Part shown: piece after piece, positions 37,801 through 50,800 of the stretch | Position numbering within the stretch: position 1 is the stretch's first letter | How the letters are laid out: the number at the start of each line of letters is the position of its first letter | Assembly: GCA_000499405.2 (NCBI GenBank) | Contig: HG738137.1 | Location: 16,851,601-16,915,600, forward strand | Reading direction: 5' to 3' | Length of the DNA stretch: 64,000 nucleotides | DNA from: Onchocerca volvulus | Taxonomy: Eukaryota; Nematoda; Chromadorea; Rhabditida; Onchocercidae | Program-made: the position numbers and the translations under genes | Notes under the pieces: model-generated | The model's input: only the letters and a program-made list of their open reading frames with translations | What the model was told of the DNA's origin: nothing | Databases searched by the model: none

Positions 37801-40800
37801 TTTTTTAAATCTTTTTCTTTTTTTTTTTTTTTTTTGCCGTTCGTTTATCATATTTATCCAAATCGTACAGCAATTGAAATATTACTTGTGTTAATTTAAT
37901 TAATTTTTCTCTTTTTTTTTTAAAATCATTATCAATGCATATAGTTTAACGATTATCAGGTCGATATCGTTCTTACTATTATCAGTTTATTGATAATGAA
38001 CCCAATTTGCTGCTGAAATTGTTTCGTTCAAAATTCATCATTTTCCTTCTTTTCCGTCTCATTCCTCCCATTTTTTTTTTTTTTTTTTTGATAATTCTTT
38101 TCTTGTTGAATGGAAATTTAGTAAAAAATTTGAAAATGTCAATATTAAGAAAAATTTCATTTATATCAAAATAATTAATCATTTTATTTTCCTGGAATTT
38201 GATAGATATAAATCTATTATTACCATTGCTTCATAAGCTTTCAAATGAAAGTTTTTTTTTTTCTTTTTTGTCGATTTCCATTAATTGAAAATGAAATATT
38301 CGAATTCTAACTTTTTATCAAATATGATATTACATTAGTGAAAAGAAGAAAAGATTTGCTTTATTTTTACTTCGTTACTTTTTCCATCGGGACAATTTTT
38401 CATTATTATTATTATTATTTATAGAGATATACCTATTTTTTTTACCTGTTCATAGGTATGACAATTTGACAGGTAAAGAATCAATAAATAGATATATTTA
38501 TATAAGAACACACGCCTATTTCAATGCAACGTCGTTGAAAAGTTTCAAATCGATGAAGAACTTTCAGAGATTTAAGATCGGTAATAAAGAACATTTTATA
38601 TTTTTATTTATATAGACTAATATCATTGCCATTATTATTATGATTATTGTCATTAATTATTATTATTAATTATTCGTTATTATCAATAGTCCATTATTAA
38701 ATTATTAATAACATTTGATTGATAATTAATAATTATTATTTATTAGTATAATTATCGTTAATTATTAATTTTTATTAATTATTTTGTTGTTATATATTGT
38801 TCCTGAGATAATATCCATAGATTATATTAAAGTAATAGTTATAATAATAATCATAATACCACAAAATCTATTTAATATATCAAATCTGTTTACCAAATTT
38901 TAATAACAAATAGGTCAAAATTATTTTAGAAATGTTACCATTCTCTTCCTATTTGATTTGCAATTTCCCTATTTAATCTTTCTCTCTCTCTCTCTCTCTC
39001 AAAAAAAAAAAACCTTTCCGAAAATTTGAAATATTTTTGGGTACAATGATCGCCGAAGTAGTACACCGTACTATTGTTAACCGTTTGTCCCATTTTCATC
39101 ACTTTTTTTTTTTCTTTTTTTATTGAATCCTTCCATTTTTCTATAGTTATATAACTTTTGGTGACAATTGTCATCTCACATAAATTTGCTTGAATATATT
39201 ATTTGTAACTAGAAAAAATGAACAAAATTTAATCTTTTATTAATTCATTTTATTCATCTTAAAATTAGAAAATAAACATTTTATTTATTTATGCTTATTT
39301 TTTTTGTTAATACAACATCTGATGATATTATCCGTTAAGTCTAATTCATAATTGTGTGATTTATTCTTTTCCGGAAAAAAAAAAGGAAAAATTTGCAATT
39401 CCATCAAGTAAATAATATTTTCTTCTTTATCAAAAAATTTTCTTTTATCTTTATTTTCTTTTTATTTTTTATAAAAAAGAAATAATTTTTTTTTCATCGT
39501 TTTGTAAAATTTGCTTCTTCCATTAGAAAAAAAAAAAAAATTAAAAAATAATGAGAAATTTAAGGATTGCTATTAACAGTTGTCGTTTGTTAAGAAAAAT
39601 GAATTATTAAGTTTTATAGAAGCAAATTCATTACTCGATTTAATTTTTAATATTGTAGTAAATAATTTGTTTTTTGCAATCTTATATTTAACAAATTGAA
39701 TTTTTATACTTTTCCCTCACTTTTTTTTCTTTTTTTTTGAAAAAAACTTTTTTTTTTTTTCGGAAATATTATCCGTAAATTTGTTGGGGAAAATATTATT
39801 CTCAAAAAATTTGTGCTTATTTCAGAAAGTTGCAATTTTTAATTTTTTTTAAAATGTAATTATTATATTTGTTTTCTTTCTTTCTTTTTGTTTTTTAGTT
39901 TTTTCTTTTTTTGATTTCCTGGAATATTTCATTGAAAATTTTTAGCATTCTTCTAACTTACTTATTTTGATTCCTGAATTCATTATTGTTTATCATGCAA
40001 GAAATCAAGAGCTAATCTTATCATTGTTGGAATGACAAAGTTTAACATTTGGAATGTAAAATTATGAATGGAAAATTTTGCGATTGTTAAATATTAATTA
40101 TTGCTGGAAAATTTAATTATTATTAAAAATGATTATTAATTATTACTAGAATTTCTTACAGCCATGTAAAAAAAAAAAAAAGAAAAAATTCGATTGTTGC
40201 AAATTCTATTCAAACATTTACATTTTAGGATTTAGTACACATCGCATCCGGTTTCCGGTTTCATAGCTTGATTCACAAAGTCTCGGAGAATTTCCGGAAT
40301 TTAATGAGTCATTGTTTCCGGAATCTAATGAATCATTGTAAGTGGAAACAAAAAAAAAAAAACGAATCTTATCATTAAAGCATTTTAGAACTTTGGCTTT
40401 TTTGTTATTTAGCCAGTTGAAATGATTATAATTAAAAATTGTAAAAAGCATATGATTTAATTTTGTAGATTTTAATAAACAATTTTCTAATTTTCTTTAC
40501 CTAAAAATCTCCTTTCTTTCTTTCTTTCTTTCTTTTTTTCTTTCTCTTTCTCTCTCTCCCTCCGCTTTTTTAAGATTAAACAAGAATTTCTCGCTTTTCA
40601 AAATACATAAATAAAACATATTACATTTTAAATATTAATTTTGAACTATGTTAATTATCCTAATGGGATTCTAATCAATCAGGCTGCTAGAATTTCATGA
40701 TATTTTAAGGCATTTATCGTATCTTTATTGAATTTTTCCACATTCATTCTCTCTCAATAATTTTTCTTCCTTTTTTTGTTAAATTTATTACTTACTATTT

Positions 40801-43800
40801 CTCTAGAAATATTCATTCTTTTATTTACATGAAAATTTATTGCTTATTGTTATAGCTATTAAATACTGCACATATAACAGTCAGTTTGCTATTATCACTA
40901 CTACTACTACTAGTTTTGCAGCTGCAATAACAAATTTACTGCGATTAATACTATTTCTGCAAATCATTACTGATGTTTACTTATCACTACTACTACTTCT
41001 GCAGTTTTTGCAATCACTACTTCTTCAGCTGCAAAAAAAAAAGAAAAAAAAATTGAAATTTTGTAAATCATCGTCAGATAATTGGAGTAATTTGTACTTT
41101 TTGTTTATTTCAGATATTTTTTTCAAAAAGATTTATATAAGACCGAATACCATAAAAGTGCATATATATATAGATAGATATACATATAAATAGAAAGAGA
41201 TTAATTTGAACTTTTGAAATATTTATGGTTGGGAAGTTATATTACCAAAATATCATTTAGGCTTAGATTTCAAAAATTCCATTAATTAATTAGTTTAATT
41301 TAATTTGTTTATTTTATACAAATATTATTTATTTATTCTAAATTCGTCAAATTTCCACTTCTTTTACCTTCATCATTTCATCTTTTTTCCATTGCATATA
41401 TTACACATTAATTCTTCTAAACTATTAATTTATATAGCAGTTGATTTTTGAATTTCTTAAATTTCACAAAATAAATGAATGATAAAAATATTTCGAAAAA
41501 AAATTGAATTATTCATCCTAATTGCAATTACTGATAATTTAACTAATATCTAAAAAAGAAAAAAAACTATGATTTAACTATTAACTAACAATTTCATTAT
41601 TCTTCATTCTTATCTTATCACTCGTACTTTCGTATTATTTAATTATTATCAGCAAATATTTCATGCAAAAAAGAACTTTCATTCTTTTCATTACAAAGAA
41701 TTAAATTTAATTTTATATAGTTTTATACAATTTGATTTATTTTAAAAATTCTTTCAATTCCATTTATTTAAATTATAAATTCATTAATAAACGTATTTAT
41801 TAATTTATACAAATGCATCCTTTTAATTATAAAATGATAAAATTGTTTTAAAAAAGAAAAGAAAAAAAGTTGAAGGGAAATATTGATTATTTAAATTGAA
41901 ATTTGAAGTTTTATTGTGAACAAATGTAAAATGCTTCTTAAATTCAGGAATGGAAGGAGAAAAACTCTTTGAATTCATTGTTCATTTTCATTCATTCATT
42001 CATTCATTAATTCGTTCATTCATTCATTCATTCATTCCATTCCATTCAAAATAATTATTATTCTCATATTATTTTTTTTTCCAAAAAAGTATGAATGAAG
42101 GAATGAATGAATGAATGAATGAATGAATGAATGAATGAATGGAATGGAATGAATGAATGAATGAATGAACGATTAATTCGTTCATTCATTCATTCATTCA
42201 TTCGCTTAGCAGAGATGATCAAATGGCTCCTATCATTAGCATATAGACTTGGCTAGCTAGAACTATTCAGCCTAAGGCCAGTTTAGTCTCCAAATCCATA
42301 GATATTACCATCCCCCGCCTCCCTCCCCCCGCTCGCCCGCTTCACCGCGTATTCCTTTCTCTCCTCATTATCATTCTCTTCCCTCGTTTTTTTTCATTCC
42401 TATGCACTGGCAGCTGTTCAAATTATACTTCACTTTTCATCACCAACTATTATTTGTGCGCATTTTTTTCTCCAATGATTCCTCCCTCCCTCTCTCTCTC
42501 TCTCTCTTCCTTTCTTTTCTCCCATTGTCCATCTCATTTTTTTTCTTCTTCTATCCCTTTTCCTGCACTATTTCTAGCTTATTGAAAAAAAACAAAAACA
42601 AAAAAAAAACAAAACAAAAAATATTTTTTTTTTTTTTACTATTTTTATTGTAATCTCTGCAGTCGTTGATACCAAAATTACCATACTCGTCTTAGTATTC
42701 ATTAGATTATGGTAGATATCGTACTATCATTATTCGGTTTGTATAGTAATCTCCGCAATCTTTGTTGCCCCAAAATTACCAGATTTGTCTTAGTATTCGT
42801 TAGATTATGGTAAATATCGTATCTATAATAATAATAATAATATTATTATTATTCGGCAAATTGAATTAAAAACTCGAGTGTTAATCGGAAATTTTAAGTA
42901 TTCGTCAGGTGTTTTTTTTCTTTTTTCTAATATATTATTTTAAAATGATAATGATTAACGAAGAAGAAGAAGAAGAAGAAGAAGCAGCAAACAAACAAAA
43001 AAACGTTGAAAAAAAATTTATAAAAACAAGAAAAACCATTTTATTTTACTTTATGTCATTTTCTATACGATCTATGTATCGTATGTATAGGATTTAAAAT
43101 TTTTGCTTTTTTAAAAATTTACCAACTCAAATTTAATATTCATTTGCCAAAAAATCATTATTTAAAAATCAAATCGATCGTTATAGATTTAAATAAATTA
43201 AGATTTTCAAATTTATTTTCAAACAAGTGTTAAAAATAAATTGAATGCTTAGCAGATATAATATTCAATCATCATTTTTTTTTTTTATTAAATTTCTCGA
43301 ACAATAGTATTATTGCTATTATTATCAGTTTATTGATTATAATTATTTTATCATTGTTATTCAACATTTAACAAAAGAATTACTATAAGAAGCGAATATT
43401 AAATTTAAAAATTGCGAAATAATTTTGGAATATTAAATTTAAAAAAATTATAGATAAATATATTTATTTATTTGCTAAAAAATATATTTTTGCATTTGAT
43501 TTGTGACAAAAGTAAGCTAAATTTCTTGCAGACATTACACACCTGTTTTTCCTTCTTCTTTCTTCTTTCTTCTTCTTTTTCCGAATTCAGAATTTGATTT
43601 GTTCATGCTCTTTTCTCGAAAATATACGTTATAAATACTTTCGATTTGTTCTGCAAAATATTTTTGGATTATTTATAGAATTAACTCTAACTGAATACTA
43701 TACTGTATTTTGTTATTTTGGAATTAAGTTGAGCAATATTACGATATTACAGTATGATGACATCGTAATATTGTATTACAGTATTACGTTGAACATCTCT

Positions 43801-44839
43801 CATAAGTATTACAGTAGTAAAGTAGTTCAAAAAATTACCTGATATTTATTCTTTGTCGTTTTCTAATTAGCATCGAAATTTAATTAGATATGTATTCTAT
43901 ATTCAATATGTTATGAATTCAAAATTACCATTATCTTGCTTTCTAATTAACAATGAATTAATTAGGTATACATTTATTATTCCTGTTGTGCTTATACAAA
44001 TTTATTTTGCTACGATCAAATAATTTTACCAATAAATTTTTTTTTTTTTTTAGATTGAAAAACTTAATTAATTATTAATATGTATTAATGAATCATAAAT
44101 AATTAGGAATTAATTAAAATTTTAAATCGAAAAGAGTTTTTTGGCTAATTTTTTTTTTTTTTTTTTCTAAAATAAACTGGACTAGACGTTTTGCTGGTTT
44201 TTCTTCTTTTCCTTTTTTCAGAAAACCAGCCAAAAGAAGGAATAGTAAAAGGCTTAGCGAAGCTTCGTTAACTCTTTAATCCATGTCATATATAAGCCTT
44301 GGCCATTTATCCGACTCCTACACAATCAATATATGGATTTTTCCTTTCTTTTTTTTCTTCTTTTTTTTTTTTTTTTTTTTGTATAGATATCATCTATACT
44401 TCTTTCAATCTTTCTTTTATTTCATATGAAATCATTCTTCTTTTTTTTTTTTTTTTTGAAAAAGCTTAAAAACAACTTTACGTCGTCTTTTCAATTACTT
44501 TCCAAACTATTTCATCCTCGTTTTATCACCTCTTATCATCATCTCTGCTCCCTGCGAACTTCTCTCCTCTTATCACCACCTCTGCTCCCTGCGAATTTCT
44601 CTCCTCTTATCACCACCTCTGCTCGCTGCGAATTTCTCTTCTCTTATCACCACCTCTGCTCCTTGCGAACTTCTCTCCTCTTATCGTTCTCTGTTCATAT
44701 GTATGAATGGGTGTATGTGTATGTTTGTGTTTGTACTTAACATTCATATAATATAAACTTGGCCAGATTGTTTATATGCCATTTTTTTTGCCAAAAATAT
44801 TTTATATGAAATTGTTGTTTTATTTATTTTTTTTCTTTT

Positions 44840-44877
<38 letters not shown>

Positions 44878-47800
44878 TTTACATTTTTTGCGTTTTTTTT
44901 TTTTTTTTTTATTTTCTTCTTTTATTCATTCATTCGTTTAAATAATTCATTTGATTACATCGATTTTGAATTAGAATAATTTGATTAGATAGAAGAAAAA
45001 TCTTCCCTTTTCTTTTCTTTTTTTTCATTTTATTTTATTTTTATTCTAAAATTCTCTCGTCTGCGATAATTTGCAATTGTAATATGAAACTGTTCCATTG
45101 TGAATGTGATAGATGATACGAAGATAAATGTAAAGGTCATCGATACATTAATTAATTTAACTTTTAGTGATTAGCAAGTGATAGTGATAGTAAGTTTTGG
45201 ACTGATTTTATCAATATCAGTTATCATGAAAAATGACAATAGGTGATTAGTGATAGTAAATTTCAAATTTATTTTGTTAATAATCATTTATTGAAAAGAA
45301 ATTATGATGAAAAAAAGTTCTTTTCTTCGAGAAAATTCTTCCATAAAATTCTTTTTTTTATTTATTGTAATTTTATTGTTTTTCTTTTTTCTAGCATAAA
45401 ACAAAAGAAGATTTAAATATTTTTTTCAGTAAAGTAATCAATTTTCTTTAAAAAAAAATATTTGAATCTTTTGTTCTATTATGCTTATTAGATTAGATAT
45501 TATTTTAATTATCTATTAATTAATTATCTGTCAATTAAACTGTAAAGCTGTTCCGTTCATAATGATTACAGTAGAAGAAAAGAGATTATTGATATGAACC
45601 CGTTCCTTCATTAATTCATTAATCGGTAATATTTTTGCCCACCGTATATTATCAAGGTCATTTTATTATCGTTGCAAAGGAATGATTAAATTATCTTAGT
45701 GAAATTTATCATATTTTGCAATGTCAACTTTCCTTTTTTTTTTTTTTTCAATTTTTGACTTATCAATTAATATTTTAAGTTTTACTTGAAACGGATAAAA
45801 AGTTTCGCAAAAATTAAAGTTTAATTAAAAATTTAATGATAATAATAAGAAATATGGATGATTTTTTTGAATAAATTCAAAATTTAATGAATTTGTAAAA
45901 ATTCATTGAATTGAAAGATATCTATATAGCAATTTGATGATACTTTTAAGGACATATGCAAAATATTCCGGAAAAGGCAACAAAGTAAATTTGGATAATT
46001 TTTGCTAAACTTCCGCTGAATGTTAAAAACATATTTTCGAATTATTTCCAAGCAAAAAAAAAAAAAAAAAAAATTGCAACAACAAAGTAAAAGTATTACT
46101 TTTATATAAATTAATCTATTGAAGAAATTGTATAAATTACCAATTAACTGATTAAAATTAATCACAAATTAAAAATTAATCAATTTAAAGAAATTTAAAG
46201 TATCCATTACTTACAAATTATTTATGATCCATTCTTACTTTATGAATGTTTCATCAAATTGAATTTATTTCATTTTTCATCCAAAATTCTCATCATTTCT
46301 ATCTCTTGAATTTGATTATTTTCAATTATTTTTGACTCTTTTTTTTTTTTTTACGAACTTTTCCTAACTATCAATACTTTTACTTGTCCTAATTATTGCT
46401 ATTATTGAATGTAAACATTTCGTGGGAAATCGAAAATATTTTCTTTATTTCGTGACAGCTAAAAAGTATCAATTTGTAGATTTTAGAAAAAAGTCATTTA
46501 ATTTCTGAAAATATCCGAAAAATCATTTTTAATAAAATATTTCTTTAAACTATGCTTTTATTTACATTTTTACGTCATTTCTTATATTTCGTTTCATTTT
46601 AACAAACAACAAAAGACAAACACAATATGATTCGGATAAGTTGTGAAAATTTTTTGAAATTTTAAATTGAATAAAAATTTTCGATCAATTTTCTCCCAAA
46701 ACGGCAAAGTTTAGCAAGATTGTTCTTTTTTTTTTTGTCATTTCTATTTTCGTAAAATAAACATTCCAAACAAGTTTTAAATAGAAATTAGAAAATTGAG
46801 GAAAAAAGTTTCTTTTTTTTTTTTTTCAATTTCCACAATATGATATCACTGAAGGAGAAAGAAAGGAAAGATTATTTCTATTGATTAGAACTTTGATACA
46901 ATTTAATGATTGCAATTTTTGAAAATGGAACATTTCATCTTTTATTTTCTAAACTTTAAAAAAACATCGTTTGCTAATCTGATATATTGATTGATTACAT
47001 TCAGCGAAATCGATCAGATCCGAATCTTTTCAGATTATCTCTAAGAAGTAAATAAATTTTGTATCTTCCAAGGTGTGATTCTCTGAATTGAAAATTTTGA
47101 ATCTTCTCAGATGAATGATTTCGAAGAAGTAAATAATAATCTCGTATAAATATGCAATTAAAAATTATGCTGAGAAAACTGAAAACAAAAAAAAAAAAAA
47201 AGAAATTTGCCAAAAGATAGCTTTGTTTATAAAAATTTCGTTTGTGTTTGGAAAAAAAAAAAAAAAAAAGTTCATTTATCATCATCATGAAATATGACAT
47301 TTGTGATCAGAAAAATTCAGTCCTATACAAACATTTATTATTTACAAATTAAGAAATTTTTTAGTATGTATTTGAGTTAAGTATTTAATTTTTGAGTCAA
47401 AGATTTCAATGAAAAAATCGATTTTCTCATGTTACTTTCCGATTTGCATGATAATTTCCGGTTAAAGAAGAAATAACCGGATGAGTACTTAATTTTCATG
47501 CCGATCATTATTGATATGATTCGTCTTCAATTCGTTAACAAAGCGATATGTTGATTTTTCATTCTTAACGATCGCAATCATTTTTCAATCGAATTCTTGC
47601 GATGATTTCTTCATTTTCCAGTCGAATTCTTGCGATGATTCTTGATTGCTCAAAACGGCTATCCTACATTGATTCTTGATTTTTCATTTTTTTTTCTTTT
47701 TTTTTAGAAATCTTTCAACAGATGGTTTCATATTTACAAATTAAGCTAATTTACTTTACTATGCTACTCATTCTCATTTTGATGATGATGATCTGAATGT

Positions 47801-50800
47801 AAAAAGTTTAGGATTACTGTAGAAATGAAGGAATTAATTAGCAAAAAAAAAAAAAGAAAGAAAAAAAGAAACGAATGAAGCGAAATAATTTGATCCTACA
47901 CTTTTCTTGTTTTTCTTTTTTTTTTTTTTTTTTTTGTTTGAAAAGTATCAACCCAACCGTTCAACTCATCGATCTCCTCTCTCTTCACAAAATAACTCAT
48001 CATCGAGTTCCACTTGTTCGTAATATTTCCAATTTCTCGCTTTAATCTAATTTACTGTTTTCTTTTCTGATCTGTTTGAAAAATATTTTTTTTTTTTTTT
48101 GCTTTTTCAAAAAATAAACTTTCTCTTCGAAAAAAAAAATTATATATATATATATATATATATAAATGTTCCAAACTGAATGTAAACAAAAGTACATTTT
48201 TTGGGGGAAAAAAAAAAAAGATAAAGTTATCAGGTATAATCTTTGTACTCAATTTTCTATGCCATGAAAATTGAACTACATGTAAACAGTATTACCAATG
48301 AATTTTTTTTTTGTTATGAAATAAAATTGACGTTCATCAAAATGTGCGAATCATTTTAAACATTATGATAACAAAATGATTCCTTTATTGATTGATTCAT
48401 TAAAACTGATTAAATAAGCAATTAGTAAAGAAGACGAACATTTTTATTCTGAAAATTATATAATACATTATGCAAATCATTTAAATATTATGATAAAAAT
48501 GATTATTAAATAAGCAAATTGATAAAAAAGATGAAAATGTATTCTTTTAAAGATTTTAGTGATTATTTGAACCAGTAATTTATTGAATTATCTTAATTGA
48601 TTGATTCATTAAGTTATTTAAATAAGAAAGACTGATCATAAATTTTGAATAGAAGTTTTCTTTTTTTTTTTTGAAAATGTATTTTTTCTAAAAATGGAAT
48701 TTGATCATTATGATATCATTATTTGATTTTAAATCAAAATTTTACAGAAAACATGGTTTTTTAGAATTCTTTTTAGTACTCTTTCAAAAATACTTTCGTT
48801 GCTAAATTACGTCATCATATTTCATAAAAATAAATGAACTTTTAATTTTACGTCTACATTTCACTGTGCCACATGCAGCGTTTGAGATATATTTGCACTT
48901 TTTAAAGCTTATGATACATAAAAACATCAGTCTAATTTGAATTGAATAACATATCAGTAATTGTAATTAACTTAATTATTCTTCTTTCAATCAATATGCT
49001 TATTGAAATCAAATAAAATTTGTAAGTTTTTGTAAAAATGAACTTAAAAATAAGCAAATAAACTTTGTAAAAAAACTCACCTTAAAAGCTACGAAATATT
49101 ATTTATTAGATATTGTATATTTATTTCTAAATTTATTGAGTTTTTAATTCTCCCAATTTAACCAGAAATTTAGTTTTAATAAATTAAAAAATTTAGCTAT
49201 CATATATATATTAGCAACTGATACATCTTAATTACTGCAATATCTATAAGTCAATTTCGTTCATCCATTAATCTGATCATTAATTAAATCAATTTCTTTC
49301 ATTCATTAGTCTGATCGCTAATTAAGTCAATTCCGTTGGTTCATTAGTTTGACCGCTAATTCCATATTTAGTAGTAAAATATTCGATCGCTCATATTTGC
49401 TTTATTCTTTCTAGGCTCGAAAAATATGGATGGACTTAAAATCTTTTTTAATTTGTCATTTCAAAAAAAAAACTTCAAAATTAAAATTTTTATCTTTTCA
49501 ATCAAAAGCCACGGAATTAGACTTAATTTTATAATAAAATTGAGAATAGGAACAAAGTTTTATAATGAGGAATAGATAATCGATTTTCAAATGTGATATT
49601 TTAATTTTTCAAATGTAAAATTTTTTAAAATTTTAGGTTTCCCAAAAAAAAAAAAAAAAAATTGTTGCTTCATTGTAGTTAGCATTAAAAATAGATCTAA
49701 AAAAAGAGGAAACATTCAAAATGATAAAAATATTATTCATATGAAAAGTTGTCGAAATTTCGAAATCTATAAATTTTTTGATTTTTTTAATTTATCAATA
49801 ATTATTGCGTAAATTTATTCTTACAATATGCAAATAGCTTTTGCTACTAGCTAAAAAATTTTTGATTCACTTTTTCTGATAAAAGAGATAAAATAAATTG
49901 ATATTTTTCAAATATGAATTTCGATATATTTTGTCGTATTCGAAAAAACTTATTTTTTGAATCTTTAATTTCCAGTTATTTTATTCCTATAGAAAAAGAT
50001 CATGCATTTGCACATAAATCTCTTCCATTAATCGTAATTAATTAATTACAATTTTCCTATCTTTCTTTTTTCTTTTTATGCACCATCAATAAAATCATAA
50101 ATAATATGAAAAGAAAAGAAAAAATTCTTAAATCTTAAAAAATCCAAAATTCCTAAATTCTTAATCTGAACTTATTCTTTAATTTTTCATTTCATTTATT
50201 ATATTGCTAATTAATAAATCAAATAATTATTAAATTATTGTCGGATAAAAAAATTTCACATTAAACAGTTAAGCTAATAGCTATGTACACCATATAATTT
50301 CATAATATATATTCATCGTTTAATTTGATATTTCAGGAAATTAATTTCAAATATATCGCTAATTAAGTTGTTGTTTTTTTTCTTTTTCTTCCTATTTTAA
50401 ATATATTTCTCTTTCAAATAATTAAATTTCATCAAAAAAATTGAAAAAATTGAAAAATTGTCATATATACGTGTATTTATATGCTAATGTTAACTTTGTA
50501 TATTTGATAAATTTCAAAAATTTTCATAATTTTTTCGTTTTAACAAAATGGGAGTAAAATTTATTGAAAAATTATTAAAATTTTAAAATAAAAGGAAAGA
50601 AAGGGAGAGAGAGAGGGAGAGAGAAAGGGAGAAGGAAGGAAGAATGAGGGAGAGTGAGAGCAAGAGCAAAGAAAAAAAAAGGAATGAAAATATATCAAAA
50701 ATAATTTTAAATTATATAATTATTATTTAAATACAAAATTTAAATTAGAATTTATTCAATTTTTAACTAAATGCTTAAAAATTTCCTTTTTTTTCTTTTT

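Noticed and set aside
43594..43842. 82-codon ORF
   Set aside because: Covers TATTACAGTAT direct and inverted repeats; composition is that of the surrounding intron.
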